NCBI GenBank assembly: GCA_025963385.1 | Contig: JAOPUT010000290.1 | Span: 1 to 54,736, forward strand | DNA: 54,736 nt | Reading direction: 5' to 3' | Origin: Mycobacterium sp. | GTDB lineage: Bacteria > Actinomycetota > Actinomycetes > Mycobacteriales > Mycobacteriaceae | Part shown: in pieces, positions 15,542-24,326 of the stretch | Position numbering within the stretch: the first letter of the stretch is position 1 | How the letters are laid out: each line of letters begins with the position of its first letter | The notes under the pieces: model-generated | What the model was told of the DNA's origin: nothing | The model's database searches: none | Seen by the model: only the letters and a program-made list of their open reading frames with translations | Translations under genes and position numbers: made by a program

Positions 15542-16426
15542 CTAGACCCGGATGGAGAACGTCGCCTCTACCGGCTCGTCGAGCAACGCGCTCCGGTATC
15601 CGCCCCGCCGAAGGGCGTCGGTCGGTGCGGCCATCGGTTCGAAGCACACGACGTCGAGATGCGAGGGCGCGTACACCTGCGCGGCGGGATAACCGCATTC
15701 GAAGTGCACCTCGATCCGTCGATCGCCGCCGGACACGGCGAACAGCGCACCGTCGGCCACCCCGTCGAAACCGTCGTCGTAGACCGCTCCGCCGAGTTCG
15801 ACCACCGTGGCCGGATGGTCGGTGTACCCACCGGTCGGGAGCAGGACCTCGTCGAGCGTCAGGTGTCGCATCTGCGGCAGGTCGAGCACCCATTCGCTTC
15901 TAGGCACCTCGGGAATGGTCAGGTACGGGTGGTAGCCGAAGCACAGGGGCACGGGAAGGTCGGCCGTCGCGACGACCGTCGTGACGATGGTGAGTGTCCT
16001 GTCGCGCAACGTGATTCGCATCGAGACCTCGTGCGGATACGGGAATCCCGCCATCAGCGCAGGGTCACCGCCGAAGTCCAGCGCGGCGATGACCTGGTTC
16101 TCCGTCAGTTCCTCGACGCGCCAGCCCGGATACCCCGCGAGCAGGCCGTGGATGACGAGCCCGTTCTCGTCGGTACGGATGCCCGGCTGACCGGGTGACA
16201 GGCTCACGTCGACGCCCTGCGCCGCGTAGCCGAACTCGCCCAGCCGATTCGCCCATGGATGCAGGATGGGCAGGCCGAACAGGTCGCCCGAATCCACGTA
16301 GCGGCGAAGGCCCCTGCCCTGGCCGAGCAGTTCGACGCCGTCGTCGGTGAGCGACGTGCCGATCATCCCCGCGCCGGGCTCGAAACGAGCCGCCACCGAC
16401 CCCTCGGTCAGACAGACGGTGGCCAC
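15542..16426 (-). CDS. Aldose 1-epimerase family protein
   Basis: About 294 residues. Sugar mutarotase signatures: LPILHPWANRLG, VIHGLL, the catalytic-His segment CFGYHPYLTIP, and the C-terminal FEPMAAPTDAL carrying the general-base Glu. It would interconvert alpha and beta anomers or, as in YeaD-like relatives, act on phosphosugars. The start is uncertain: a GTG at 16426 gives a family-like N-terminus (VATVCLTEGSVAARFEPG). A longer frame back to 16585 would touch the ATG of the divergent gene and is less likely. Confidence 0.8.
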   Translation of the reverse strand: MATVCLTEGSVAARFEPGAGMIGTSLTDDGVELLGQGRGLRRYVDSGDLFGLPILHPWANRLGEFGYAAQGVDVSLSPGQPGIRTDENGLVIHGLLAGYPGWRVEELTENQVIAALDFGGDPALMAGFPYPHEVSMRITLRDRTLTIVTTVVATADLPVPLCFGYHPYLTIPEVPRSEWVLDLPQMRHLTLDEVLLPTGGYTDHPATVVELGGAVYDDGFDGVADGALFAVSGGDRRIEVHFECGYPAAQVYAPSHLDVVCFEPMAAPTDALRRGGYRSALLDEPVEATFSIRV

Positions 16427-16583
16427 GTCAGCCGTGGGCCGAAGCGGGCTGGGGCACGCCGCCGACGTTACCGTGCCAGGGCAGACCCCGATGAGCCGTT
16501 CGACGGGGATCGAAACGTCCGGTTCATCCAGACGTAGCCCGGGCGCCGACTGCGCGTCGGGTGCGACGTGTGGACTGGCGGCC

Positions 16584-17237
16584 ATGACTGAAGAGACCAC
16601 CACCGAGACCTCCGAAGTGATCCGGCCAGAACCCACGGACGTCGTCGTCGAGGTCGTCGAGCCGGAACCCGGCCGTGGGATCGTCCTGCGCCACGTCCTG
16701 GAGCGCCAACTCGGCGCAGGACAGAGCCTCGGCGCCCAACTCGTCAGCGCCTCCACCGACACCTCCGCGGCGCTCTTGCACGCACCTGCCGCCGTCGTCG
16801 ACGAGATCCGAGGTGGCGCAACGCTGCCCGTCGCACTGGCCCACACGCGCGCCGAGGTGGGTGGCGTGCTGGCAGGCGCCGGCACCCGGGTCCGCGCCGC
16901 GATCGGCGAATACGTCGGCAGCCAGGCCACGCTGCCCAACGCCGTCATCGTCGGTGCCGCAGACGTGGCAGAAGCCGTGCTGCGCGCGCAGGGCACCGTG
17001 ACCGCCTCGGCCATCGACTCCGCCTTCACCGTGGCGACGGTCGCCACCCGCGGCGGCAACGTCAGGCAAGCACTGAACCGCGAGCGTCGCGAGATCGGCG
17101 CCACGACCGAAGCCGGACGCGCCGCCATCGCCGAGTCGTGGGACCGCGCCTTCGAAGAGATCCGCGGGGCCGTCAAGGACGACGACGAGTACCTCGCAGC
17201 CTTTACAGAGGGAGAGGGCTTCTCCGAAATGGATTAG
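16584..17237 (+). CDS. Ala-rich conserved hypothetical protein
   Basis: 217 residues. The acidic N-terminus (TEETTTETSEVIRPEPTDVVVEVVEPEPG) is followed by a long Ala/Val/Thr-rich, mostly helical region (VSASTDTSAALLHAPAAVV, VGAADVAEAVLRAQGTV) and an acidic C-terminus (KDDDEYLAAFTEGEGFSEMD). It lacks a signal peptide or clear membrane helix. The heptad-like alanine pattern suggests an amphipathic helical, possibly lipid- or envelope-associated protein. Family not recognised. It is divergent from the epimerase, and a hairpin follows. Confidence 0.6.
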   Translation: MTEETTTETSEVIRPEPTDVVVEVVEPEPGRGIVLRHVLERQLGAGQSLGAQLVSASTDTSAALLHAPAAVVDEIRGGATLPVALAHTRAEVGGVLAGAGTRVRAAIGEYVGSQATLPNAVIVGAADVAEAVLRAQGTVTASAIDSAFTVATVATRGGNVRQALNRERREIGATTEAGRAAIAESWDRAFEEIRGAVKDDDEYLAAFTEGEGFSEMD

Positions 17238-17244
17238 GCCGTGT

Positions 17245-17263
17245 CCGGCGGCCATGCCGCCGG
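17245..17263 (+). terminator. Perfect GC hairpin after the Ala-rich gene
   Basis: CCGGCGGC-CAT-GCCGCCGG: perfect 8-bp stem with a 3-nt loop, 7 bp past the stop at 17237 and 21 bp before the next start. Confidence 0.6.
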
Positions 17264-17284
17264 TTACCGATTACGCTCGGCCGC

Positions 17285-18265
17285 GTGCCATCAATCTGGT
17301 CCCGACGGAGTTTCCTGGCCTTGACCGCGGGCGTCGCATTGACCACCGTGGCCTGCGGTTCCGACAAACCGGGCACCGTTGCGGGCGACGGGTCCGTCAC
17401 CGTCAAACACGCCTTCGGTGAGACCAAGATCCCGTCGGCCCCCAAGCGGGTCGTCAGCGCGGGCTTCACCGGGCAGGACGACCTGCTGGCGCTCGGCGTC
17501 GTCCCCATCGCCGTCACGGACTGGTTCGGCGGTGAACCCTTCGCCGTATGGCCTTGGGCGCAACCCAAACTCGGCACCGCGCAACCCGTGGTGCTGAACC
17601 TGTACGACGGCATCAAGGTCGACCAGATCGCCGCGCTCAAGCCCGATCTGATCGTCGCCACCAATGCCGGCCTGGATCAGGACACCTACACGAAGCTCTC
17701 CGCGATCGCCCCGACCATCGCCCAGTCCGGTCAGACCGCGTTCTTCGAACCGTGGAAGGACCAGGCGAACACGATCGGTCAGGCGGTGTTCAAGTTCGAC
17801 GACATGACCAAACTCGTCGCCGCCGTCGACGCCAAGTTCACCGACGTCGGCAAGAACAATCCGACGTTCAACGGCAAGAAGGTCGTGGTGGTGAGCGCCA
17901 CGACCTATCAGGACTCGTACGACGTCACCCCGCCGGGTTGGCGCACGGAGTTCCTGACGCAGATGGGCTTCGCGACCCCAGACGGCCTGAGCGCCTTCGT
18001 AAAGGACGACAGGGCGCAGGTGCCGCGCGACAAGCTGGCGTCGCTCCTCGACACCGCCGACGTCGTGGTCTGGAAGACCCAGAGCGACGAGGAGCAGGCC
18101 GCTCTGATCGCCGACCCGACCTTCGCTGCGCTGAAGTCGACGACGAACAACAGGAACGTCTTCACCGGCAAGGACCTGGCAGGCGCGCTGGCCTTCACGT
18201 CGGTGCTGTCCTACCCCGTCGTGGCCGACCAGTTACCGCCAATGATCTCCAAGGTGCTCACCTGA
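17285..18265 (+). CDS. fecB2: Iron-siderophore ABC transporter substrate-binding lipoprotein (FecB2-like)
   Basis: 326 residues from GTG. The N-terminus has SRRSFLAL, a twin-arginine motif, followed by a lipobox-like TVAC|G, so it is probably a Tat-exported lipoprotein. The rest is a class III helical-backbone binding protein: VTVKHAFGETKIPSAPKRVVS, DQIAALKPDLIVATNAGLD and RNVFTGKDLAGALAFTSVLSYP. Such proteins capture ferric siderophores or haem. Position beside pxpB/pxpC and aac(2') matches Rv0265c (FecB2) as I remember the M. tuberculosis order. TACGCT 8-13 nt before the GTG suggests a leaderless message. Confidence 0.8.
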   Translation: MPSIWSRRSFLALTAGVALTTVACGSDKPGTVAGDGSVTVKHAFGETKIPSAPKRVVSAGFTGQDDLLALGVVPIAVTDWFGGEPFAVWPWAQPKLGTAQPVVLNLYDGIKVDQIAALKPDLIVATNAGLDQDTYTKLSAIAPTIAQSGQTAFFEPWKDQANTIGQAVFKFDDMTKLVAAVDAKFTDVGKNNPTFNGKKVVVVSATTYQDSYDVTPPGWRTEFLTQMGFATPDGLSAFVKDDRAQVPRDKLASLLDTADVVVWKTQSDEEQAALIADPTFAALKSTTNNRNVFTGKDLAGALAFTSVLSYPVVADQLPPMISKVLT

Positions 18266-18277
18266 GAAGATGACCGG

Positions 18278-19006
18278 GTGACAAGCCAGACACCCGAGAC
18301 GAACGACGAGCCCGACGAAGGGCAGGAGCGCAGCGACCGGGGAGTCGGCACTGCATTCGCACAGGTGGGTTCGACCTACTATCCGATCCTCGTCGCGGTG
18401 TTCACGGCGCTGGTCATCGTCTCGAACGTCACCGCCACCAAGGGGGTGGCATTCGGCCCGATCATCACCGACGGCGGCTTCATCGTCTTCCCGCTGACCT
18501 ACGTGATCGGCGACGTGTTGTCCGAGGTGTACGGCTTCAAGGCCGCCCGCCGGGCGATCTTCCTCGGGTTTGCCATGAACATCCTTGCGGCCGCGGCCTT
18601 CTGGGTCACGATCTACCTGCCCGCGGCTGACTTCTACGAGAACCAGGCCGCGTTCGAGAACATCGTGCACGCCTACACCCAGCTGATCATCGCCGGACTC
18701 GCGGGCTTCATCGTCGGGCAGACCATCAACGCGTGGGTCGTGGTGGCGATCAAGGAGCGCACCAAGGAAAAGCACCTCTGGGCCCGCCTCGTCGGCTCGA
18801 CGTTTGCCGGCCAACTCGGAGACACCCTGGTGTTCTGCAGCATCGCGGCGGGCGCCATTGGCATCAGCACCTTTCACGACTTCGCGGTCTACACGGCGCA
18901 GGGCTGGCTCTACAAGACGGCCGTCGAAGTCGTGATGCTGCCCATCACCTACCGCGTGATCGCCTACATCAAGCACAGGGAACCGACCTACGAGCCCGCG
19001 GTGTGA
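18278..19006 (+). CDS. yhhQ: Queuosine-precursor transporter (YhhQ family)
   Basis: 242 residues. A charged N-terminal tail (~30 aa) precedes about six membrane helices with YhhQ/VUT-1 motifs: VIVSNVTATKGVAFG, GFIVFPLTYVIGDVLSEVYGFKAARRAI, and WARLVGSTFAGQLGDTLVF. The family imports queuosine precursors (preQ0/preQ1 or queuine) for tRNA modification. It starts at GTG 18278, 12 bp after the fecB2-like stop, so cotranscription is likely. No preQ1 riboswitch was recognised upstream. Confidence 0.85.
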   Translation: MTSQTPETNDEPDEGQERSDRGVGTAFAQVGSTYYPILVAVFTALVIVSNVTATKGVAFGPIITDGGFIVFPLTYVIGDVLSEVYGFKAARRAIFLGFAMNILAAAAFWVTIYLPAADFYENQAAFENIVHAYTQLIIAGLAGFIVGQTINAWVVVAIKERTKEKHLWARLVGSTFAGQLGDTLVFCSIAAGAIGISTFHDFAVYTAQGWLYKTAVEVVMLPITYRVIAYIKHREPTYEPAV

Positions 19007-19055
19007 AGCATCTCTGAGGCTCTTCTGGCGAGCTTCTAAAGCCAGGTGAAAACGT

Positions 19056-19073
19056 AGCTACCCGCGGGTAGCT
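19056..19073. promoter_or_regulatory. Perfect 18-bp palindrome overlapping the pxpB promoter
   Basis: AGCTACCCGCGGGTAGCT is fully self-complementary. Its right arm contains most of TAGCTT (19069-19074), which lies exactly -12 to -7 from the ATG at 19081 and could be the -10 of a leaderless pxpB message. A repressor bound here would block the promoter. The cognate regulator is not in the neighbourhood. Confidence 0.65.
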
Positions 19074-19080
19074 TGTGACG

Positions 19081-19749
19081 ATGACGGTCTCGGCTGAATT
19101 GACGAACGTGATGTCCCTCGGCACGGTGCACGACTACGGGGACCAGGCGCTGCTGCTCGACTTCGACAGCACCGAAGAAGTGCTGGCATGGTGCGACACG
19201 CTGCGGGAGGCCGACCTGCTCGGCGTGCTCGACATCGTGCCCGCCTCCCGCACGGTGCTCCTCAAACTCGCGGCCCCGAGGTACCAGGCGCCGACGCGGG
19301 CACGCCTGCACAAGCTCCGCGTCGAGCAGAGCGCGATCGACGCCGGTGGCGAGTCCCGCGACCGCCGAGCCGACGTCACCATCGACGTCGTCTACGACGG
19401 CGAGGACCTCGACGAGGTGGCCCGTCTCACCGGGCTGTCCCCCGACGAGGTCGTGTCGGCCCACACCGCCGCGCCGATGCGCGTGGGCTTCGGTGGGTTC
19501 GCCCCAGGATTCGCCTATCTGGTCGGCGGTGACGAGCGACTGCACGTTCCGCGACGGGCGGAGCCGCGCACCAGGGTGCCGGTCGGATCCGTGGGGTTGG
19601 CAGGCGAATTCAGCGGGGTCTATCCCCGTGAGACCCCGGGCGGCTGGCAGCTGATCGGGCACACCGATGCGGTGCTCTGGGACGTCCAGCGAGACCCACC
19701 CGCCCTTCTCACACCGGGCACGTGGGTGCAGTTCAGGGCGATCGGGTAG
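19081..19749 (+). CDS. pxpB: 5-oxoprolinase subunit B (KipI family)
   Basis: 222 residues. The allophanate hydrolase subunit 1/KipI fold is shown by [11 protein letters not shown] near the start, the middle [31 protein letters not shown], and [13 protein letters not shown] plus [28 protein letters not shown]. With PxpC and PxpA it hydrolyses 5-oxoproline to glutamate with ATP; pxpA is not in this window. ATG 19081 is preferred over GTG 19075 because of the leaderless -10 placement. pxpC follows 9 bp after its stop. Confidence 0.9.
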   Translation: MTVSAELTNVMSLGTVHDYGDQALLLDFDSTEEVLAWCDTLREADLLGVLDIVPASRTVLLKLAAPRYQAPTRARLHKLRVEQSAIDAGGESRDRRADVTIDVVYDGEDLDEVARLTGLSPDEVVSAHTAAPMRVGFGGFAPGFAYLVGGDERLHVPRRAEPRTRVPVGSVGLAGEFSGVYPRETPGGWQLIGHTDAVLWDVQRDPPALLTPGTWVQFRAIG

Positions 19750-19758
19750 GGGCCGACG

Positions 19759-20631
19759 ATGACGACTCTCGAGATCCTGAAGACCGGACCCTTGGCTCTG
19801 CTGGAAGACCTGGGCAGGCCAGGGCTCGCACACATGGGCGTGACCCGCTCCGGCGCCGCCGATCGTCGCTCCCACACGCTGGCCAACCGGCTGGTGGCCA
19901 ACCCCCACGACCGCGCCACCATCGAGGTCACGTTCGGCGGCTTCTCGGCGCGCGTCCGTGGCGGCGACGTCGCCATCGCCGTCACGGGGGCCGACGCCGA
20001 TCCGTCGGTCAACGGACTTCCGTTCGGCACCAACAGCATTCACTACGCGCACGACGGCGAGGTGATCTCGCTCGGCGCCCCGCGCTCTGGTCTGCGGAGC
20101 TACCTCGCGGTCCGCGGCGGTATCGACGCCGAGCCGATGCTCGGCTCGCGTAGCTACGACGTGATGTCGGCGATAGGCCCGCACCCGCTGAAGCCGGGTG
20201 ACGTGCTGCCCGTCGGCGAGCACACCGCCGACTTCCCGGAACTCGACCAGGCGCCGGTCGCGGCCATCGCCGCGGACCTGCTCGAGCTCGCGGTGGTGCC
20301 AGGACCGCGCGACGACTGGTTCACCGACCCGGATGCGTTGGTGCACACCGACTGGGTGGCGTCCGACCGTAGCGACCGCGTGGGGATGCGACTGGTGGGA
20401 CGCCCGCTGGAACACCGCTGGACCGACCGGCAGCTCCCCAGCGAGGGCGCCTGCCGTGGGGCAATTCAGGTGCCGCCCAACGGCTTACCCGTGATCCTCG
20501 GCCCCGACCATCCCGTGACCGGTGGCTATCCGGTGATCGGCGTGGTGGCCGAAGGGGACGTCGACAGGGTTGCGCAGATGCGCCCGGGGCAGCACGTCCG
20601 GATGCACTGGTCGCGTCCGCGAAGTCGGTAG
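19759..20631 (+). CDS. pxpC: 5-oxoprolinase subunit C (biotin-dependent-carboxyltransferase-like)
   Basis: 290 residues. [63 protein letters not shown] and the C-terminal [48 protein letters not shown] define the allophanate hydrolase subunit 2/PxpC family. It works in a complex with PxpB in cytosolic 5-oxoproline recycling. Immediate spacing to pxpB shows an operon; aac(2')-I follows 32 bp later. Full length, nothing missing. Confidence 0.9.
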   Translation: MTTLEILKTGPLALLEDLGRPGLAHMGVTRSGAADRRSHTLANRLVANPHDRATIEVTFGGFSARVRGGDVAIAVTGADADPSVNGLPFGTNSIHYAHDGEVISLGAPRSGLRSYLAVRGGIDAEPMLGSRSYDVMSAIGPHPLKPGDVLPVGEHTADFPELDQAPVAAIAADLLELAVVPGPRDDWFTDPDALVHTDWVASDRSDRVGMRLVGRPLEHRWTDRQLPSEGACRGAIQVPPNGLPVILGPDHPVTGGYPVIGVVAEGDVDRVAQMRPGQHVRMHWSRPRSR

Positions 20632-20654
20632 TCTTCGCAGTCCACCCCTGGTAG

Positions 20655-21209
<555 letters not shown>

Positions 21210-21243
21210 CCGGCGGGTAGACACCTCACCGCAGGGAGCCCGC

Positions 21244-21513
21244 GTGAGTGGCACGCGCAAGGCCCACGGCGTGGCGATGATCCTGGCGGCGGCGGGCACC
21301 TCTCATCCGCGCGCGACGCCGTCGCCACGGCACGCTCCCGCGGGGCCCGGTCGGATCGTGGTGGCGTCGTACCTGTTGGCGGAGGACTTCTTTCAGGACC
21401 GGTTGCACCACTCCGGCGCCGATGTGGTGACCGGCCCACTCGGCAGCCATCCCGGTGTGGCGCGGCTGATCGCGAGCCGTTTCCGCAGGGCGCTGCTCCC
21501 CGTTCCCGCGTGA
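21244..21513 (+). pseudogene. Truncated sirohydrochlorin/cobalt chelatase-like (CbiX) protein
   Basis: 89 codons with AGGGAG 5 nt before a GTG. VAMILAAAGTSHP resembles an internal CbiX repeat start, and RIVVASYLLAEDFFQDRLHHSGADVVTGPLGSHPGVARLIASRFRRA resembles a CbiX C-terminus, joined by a Pro/Arg-rich stretch lacking the catalytic HG region. A normal chelatase is ~240 residues. It therefore looks like an internally deleted remnant of the gene at the Rv0259c position. It may still be translated; chelatase activity is unlikely. Confidence 0.55.
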
Positions 21514-21537
21514 GGCGCACCGCGCTACCGTAGGTCG

Positions 21538-22416
21538 ATGAACGGCAGCGCGGTGCTGGACACCTACCGGTATCTGCGCGGCGGCATGGCGGTGATGATC
21601 GTCATGCTCGGTGCCGCGGTGATCATCGAGCGGTGGCACGCCACGTGCTGGCAGACCTCGATCAGCGCGTACTACTTCACGTCGGCGCACAGCGTCTTCA
21701 TCGCTGCGCTCTGCGCCATCGGCGCGATGCTCATCGTCTACAAGGGCAGCAGCGACACCGAGGACGTCCTGCTGAACCTGGCCGGGATCCTGGCCTTCGT
21801 CGTCGCCATGGTGCCGACGTCACGGCCCGTACTGTTCTGCGGTAGCACCGATCTCGGCATCGGCGGGCCGTCGGCCATCGCGAACGTCTGGGCGGTCGTC
21901 GTCGCCCTGGCCACATCGCGGGCCGCGTCCTGGTGGATGTATCGCCGGACCGGAACGGCATCGCACCGCAGCGCGCTCGGCACCGCAGCCGTCTGGGTCC
22001 AGCGCGCGCTGCTCGCCGTGGGACTGGTCACGCTCACAGCGGCGCCCCAGTGGTTTCGCGCCAATGCCCACGGCATCGCCGCAGTCGCCATGTTCGCCGC
22101 CATCATCCTGACGGTCGTCATCACTGCATTCGTGGCAGGCAACCAGGACGACTGTAAGTGCCCACACCGCAAGCGTTATCAGGTCATCTACCAGAGCATC
22201 GCGACCGTCATGGTGCTGACGTTGGTCGCGGCGGTGGTCCTGCACCAGGTCCTCGACGGGTTCAACCACGCGGTCCTCGTCGTCGAGGCGGCCCTCATCA
22301 TCGAGTTCGCCGCCTACTGGGTGGTGCAAACCATCGAACTGTGGGGCACACCCACCAGGGGCACGCTGATGGCGGAGCAGGCGCCGTCGGACAGCCGGCT
22401 CCTGCGTGCGCTCTAG
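21538..22416 (+). CDS. Polytopic membrane protein
   Basis: 292 residues with about seven hydrophobic segments: GGMAVMIVMLGAAVII, VFIAALCAIGAMLIVY, LAGILAFVVAMVP, IANVWAVVVALAT, ALLAVGLVTL, FAAIILTVVITAFVAG and VMVLTLVAAVVLHQVL. Cytoplasmic-like loops include YKGSSDTEDVLLNLAG and NQDDCKCPHRKRY, the latter a short Cys/His cluster. The segment ATCWQTSISAYYFTSAHSVFIAALCAIGAMLI resembles DUF998-like integral membrane proteins, but I cannot name a function. The ATG at 21538 is preceded by TACCGT at -12 to -7, a probable leaderless start. Confidence 0.7.
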   Translation: MNGSAVLDTYRYLRGGMAVMIVMLGAAVIIERWHATCWQTSISAYYFTSAHSVFIAALCAIGAMLIVYKGSSDTEDVLLNLAGILAFVVAMVPTSRPVLFCGSTDLGIGGPSAIANVWAVVVALATSRAASWWMYRRTGTASHRSALGTAAVWVQRALLAVGLVTLTAAPQWFRANAHGIAAVAMFAAIILTVVITAFVAGNQDDCKCPHRKRYQVIYQSIATVMVLTLVAAVVLHQVLDGFNHAVLVVEAALIIEFAAYWVVQTIELWGTPTRGTLMAEQAPSDSRLLRAL

Positions 22417-22659
22417 CTCACCGATCGCGCAAACATCGGGATCGACTGTGGCACAACCAGAGTCGATGAGGAGGGCGCCGCCCGCCTGGTCGAGCAGCCT
22501 GCTCAACAGGTGCGGTGAGCGTTCGACGACGTGTGGCGTCATGCCGAACTGGCGCAGGGCGTTTGCGGTCCGGGTGACGCGATCCCGCGGGGTCAGCTCT
22601 AGACGGTCGTCGCCCGCGTAGTCTTTGCCTGCCAGCGCCAGCGGCCTGGTGTTCGACAC
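22417..22659 (-). pseudogene. Coding-like fragment running into the antisense of the membrane protein gene
   Basis: From a GTG at 22659 the minus strand reads RDRVTRTANALRQFGMTPHV and LLSRLLDQAGGALLIDSGCA with convincing composition. The frame then continues without a stop into the antisense of the membrane protein gene to 21820, where composition stops looking protein-like. It looks like the N-terminal ~80 residues of a gene cut by a junction. Family unknown; no RBS seen. Confidence 0.35.
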
Positions 22660-22672
22660 GGGTTATGAGCAC

Positions 22673-23050
22673 TCAGACGTGTCCGGCGTTGGTCGGCGTC
22701 GTGGTGTTGTACGGGTTGTAGATCGTGGTCGACGCGGCCGTCGTCGAATCCTCGGTGGACGGCTCATCGGCCGTGGGCGGCCCAGGGACGATGGCGGGCC
22801 CGTCGCCATCCTGGCTGGTTTGCACGCTCGGCGCGGAGTAACTCGTCGACGACGTGGAGGTCGTGTACGCCGACGCCGACGTGGTGTCGGCCGCCGCGGA
22901 CGGCGGGACGAACGGCGGGTCGTGCGACGAGTCCGACGTCCGGACGACCGCCACCACCAGCAGGGCGATCAGCGTGGCGGCCGCCGCCCCCGCTGCCCAT
23001 ATCAGGCCGGAATGGTCGTGCCAGTCCCACTGCTCGTCCTCGTCGTCCAC
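22673..23050 (-). CDS. Single-pass membrane protein with Ser/Thr-rich outer tail
   Basis: 125 residues from GTG at 23050. The acidic cytoplasmic N-terminus (DDEDEQWDWHDHSG) is followed by one membrane helix (residues ~15-37, LIWAAGAAAATLIALLVVAVV) and a low-complexity Ser/Thr/Pro-rich tail (SASAYTTSTSSTSYSAPS ... TTAASTTIYNPYNTTTPTN). The tail is typical of mycobacterial surface proteins that can be mannosylated; that is inference. No domain recognised. Confidence 0.65.
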   Translation of the reverse strand: MDDEDEQWDWHDHSGLIWAAGAAAATLIALLVVAVVRTSDSSHDPPFVPPSAAADTTSASAYTTSTSSTSYSAPSVQTSQDGDGPAIVPGPPTADEPSTEDSTTAASTTIYNPYNTTTPTNAGHV

Positions 23051-23107
23051 GGCGGGATCGTAGGACGACGAGCCGAACGGCAGGCGAAGTGACTACCGCA
23101 ACCACCG

Positions 23108-23866
23108 CTAGCGCCAGCGCGCCAGCAGCGTCTCGGCGTGTCCTGCCAGAACCCGTTGGAAGAACGGACCGAAGCTGATGCGCCCGACCCCGAGCGGGCC
23201 GAACGACGCAGGGTCGTCCGTATCCGGCAGCGCAATCGCGTTGACCGGCAACGGCAGTTCGGACGTCAGCCGGCGCATCGTCTCCGGGTCGTGGCGACCG
23301 ACGGGATACAGGCTGTCGGCGCCCGCGTCCGCGGCGAGCTTCAGTCGTGCGATCGCGCGGTCGACGCGATCGGCGTCATCGCCGTCGCTGCGGATGAACA
23401 GATCGGTGCGCGCGTTGATGACCACGTGCACGCCTGCCGCGTCGGAGGCCTTGCGCAATTCGCCCACCAGCGCGGCGTGCTCCTCGGGGGTGCGCAACCG
23501 CTTACCCTCCTTGTGGACGGTGTCCTCGATGTTGAGGCCCACCGCACCGGCGCCGAGCAGTCCCTCGATGATCCGCTGCGGCGCCTCGCCGTACCCCGAC
23601 TCGACGTCGACCGAGATCGGCACCTCCACCGCGCCGGTGATCTGCGCGACGCGGGTGGTCAGGTCCTCGAAGGACATCCCCTCACCGTCTGCCTTGCCCA
23701 CCGAATCGGCCACCGGATGGCTGCCGACCGTCAGCGCGGCAAACCCCGCGTCGACGGCGAGCTTGGCCGACCACGCGTCCCACACCGTCGGCAGAATCAC
23801 CGGGTCACCTGGCACGTGCAACGCCTTCAGGGTCGCCGCGCGCTCCTGCAGAACTTCTTCGGACAC
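23108..23866 (-). CDS. Isocitrate lyase/PEP mutase family protein
   Basis: 252 residues from GTG 23866, supported by GGAGG 7 nt upstream. TIM-barrel superfamily features: ILPTVWDAWSAKLAVDAGFAALTVGS, ISVDVESGYG (Mg-binding Asp/Glu), VGLNIEDTVHKEG and VINARTDLFI. Members cleave or form C-C or C-P bonds of 2-oxoacids (methylisocitrate lyase, oxaloacetate or carboxyphosphonoenolpyruvate enzymes). The K-x-C-G catalytic motif of true isocitrate lyase is absent, so it is a short PEP-mutase-type member of unknown substrate. Stands alone. Confidence 0.85.
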   Translation of the reverse strand: MSEEVLQERAATLKALHVPGDPVILPTVWDAWSAKLAVDAGFAALTVGSHPVADSVGKADGEGMSFEDLTTRVAQITGAVEVPISVDVESGYGEAPQRIIEGLLGAGAVGLNIEDTVHKEGKRLRTPEEHAALVGELRKASDAAGVHVVINARTDLFIRSDGDDADRVDRAIARLKLAADAGADSLYPVGRHDPETMRRLTSELPLPVNAIALPDTDDPASFGPLGVGRISFGPFFQRVLAGHAETLLARWR

Positions 23867-23980
23867 TGTCCAACCTCCACTCTTCGACGTGACCTGTCTC
23901 ACTCTGAACTCAGTCGGTGACTAGCATCAATTGTCGTACTGTGATCCGTGACACCCTTCAGCCCAAGGAGGTCAACTCCG

Positions 23981-24283
23981 TTGTCCACAACCACCGAACT
24001 CGACCAGCTACACGAGCTGATCGGCGGCTTGCGCCGCTGCGTCTCGTCACTGGCGTCACGTTACGGCGACAGCGCCGCCATGCGCCGCATCGTCAATGAT
24101 GCCGAGCGCATCCAGAACGACATCGACCGCCTCGATATCGATGCCGAGGAGTTGAATCTCGCGCGCGGGGTAAGTCACCAGTACCAAACCGCAGAAAAGA
24201 TCGGCATCCCGGACACGCAGTACGCCAGCGACTTCTGGCAGGACGTGGACGACGACGGCCCGATGACATCGCCCTTCGACTGA
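23981..24283 (+). CDS. Small conserved protein preceding Sdh1 (Rv0250c-like)
   Basis: 100 residues from TTG 23981, set by AAGGAGG 10 nt upstream. A helical N-terminal part (TELDQLHELIGGLRRCVSSLASRYG, then AMRRIVNDAERIQNDIDRLDID) is followed by an acidic tail ending DFWQDVDDDGPMTSPFD. Soluble, no signal. It sits 43 bp before the succinate dehydrogenase genes on the same strand, the position of Rv0250c in M. tuberculosis, so it may belong to the operon. Role unknown; an accessory or assembly role would be guesswork. Confidence 0.75.
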   Translation: MSTTTELDQLHELIGGLRRCVSSLASRYGDSAAMRRIVNDAERIQNDIDRLDIDAEELNLARGVSHQYQTAEKIGIPDTQYASDFWQDVDDDGPMTSPFD

Positions 24284-24326
24284 TCGACACCCACCGCCCA
24301 GAACACGACGAAGTGAGGCAAACCCC

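Noticed and set aside
15542..17176. Very long minus-strand frame through the Ala-rich gene into the epimerase
   Set aside because: The upstream half is antisense of the plus-strand Ala-rich gene and low in protein-like character; epimerase signatures start only after ~16430.
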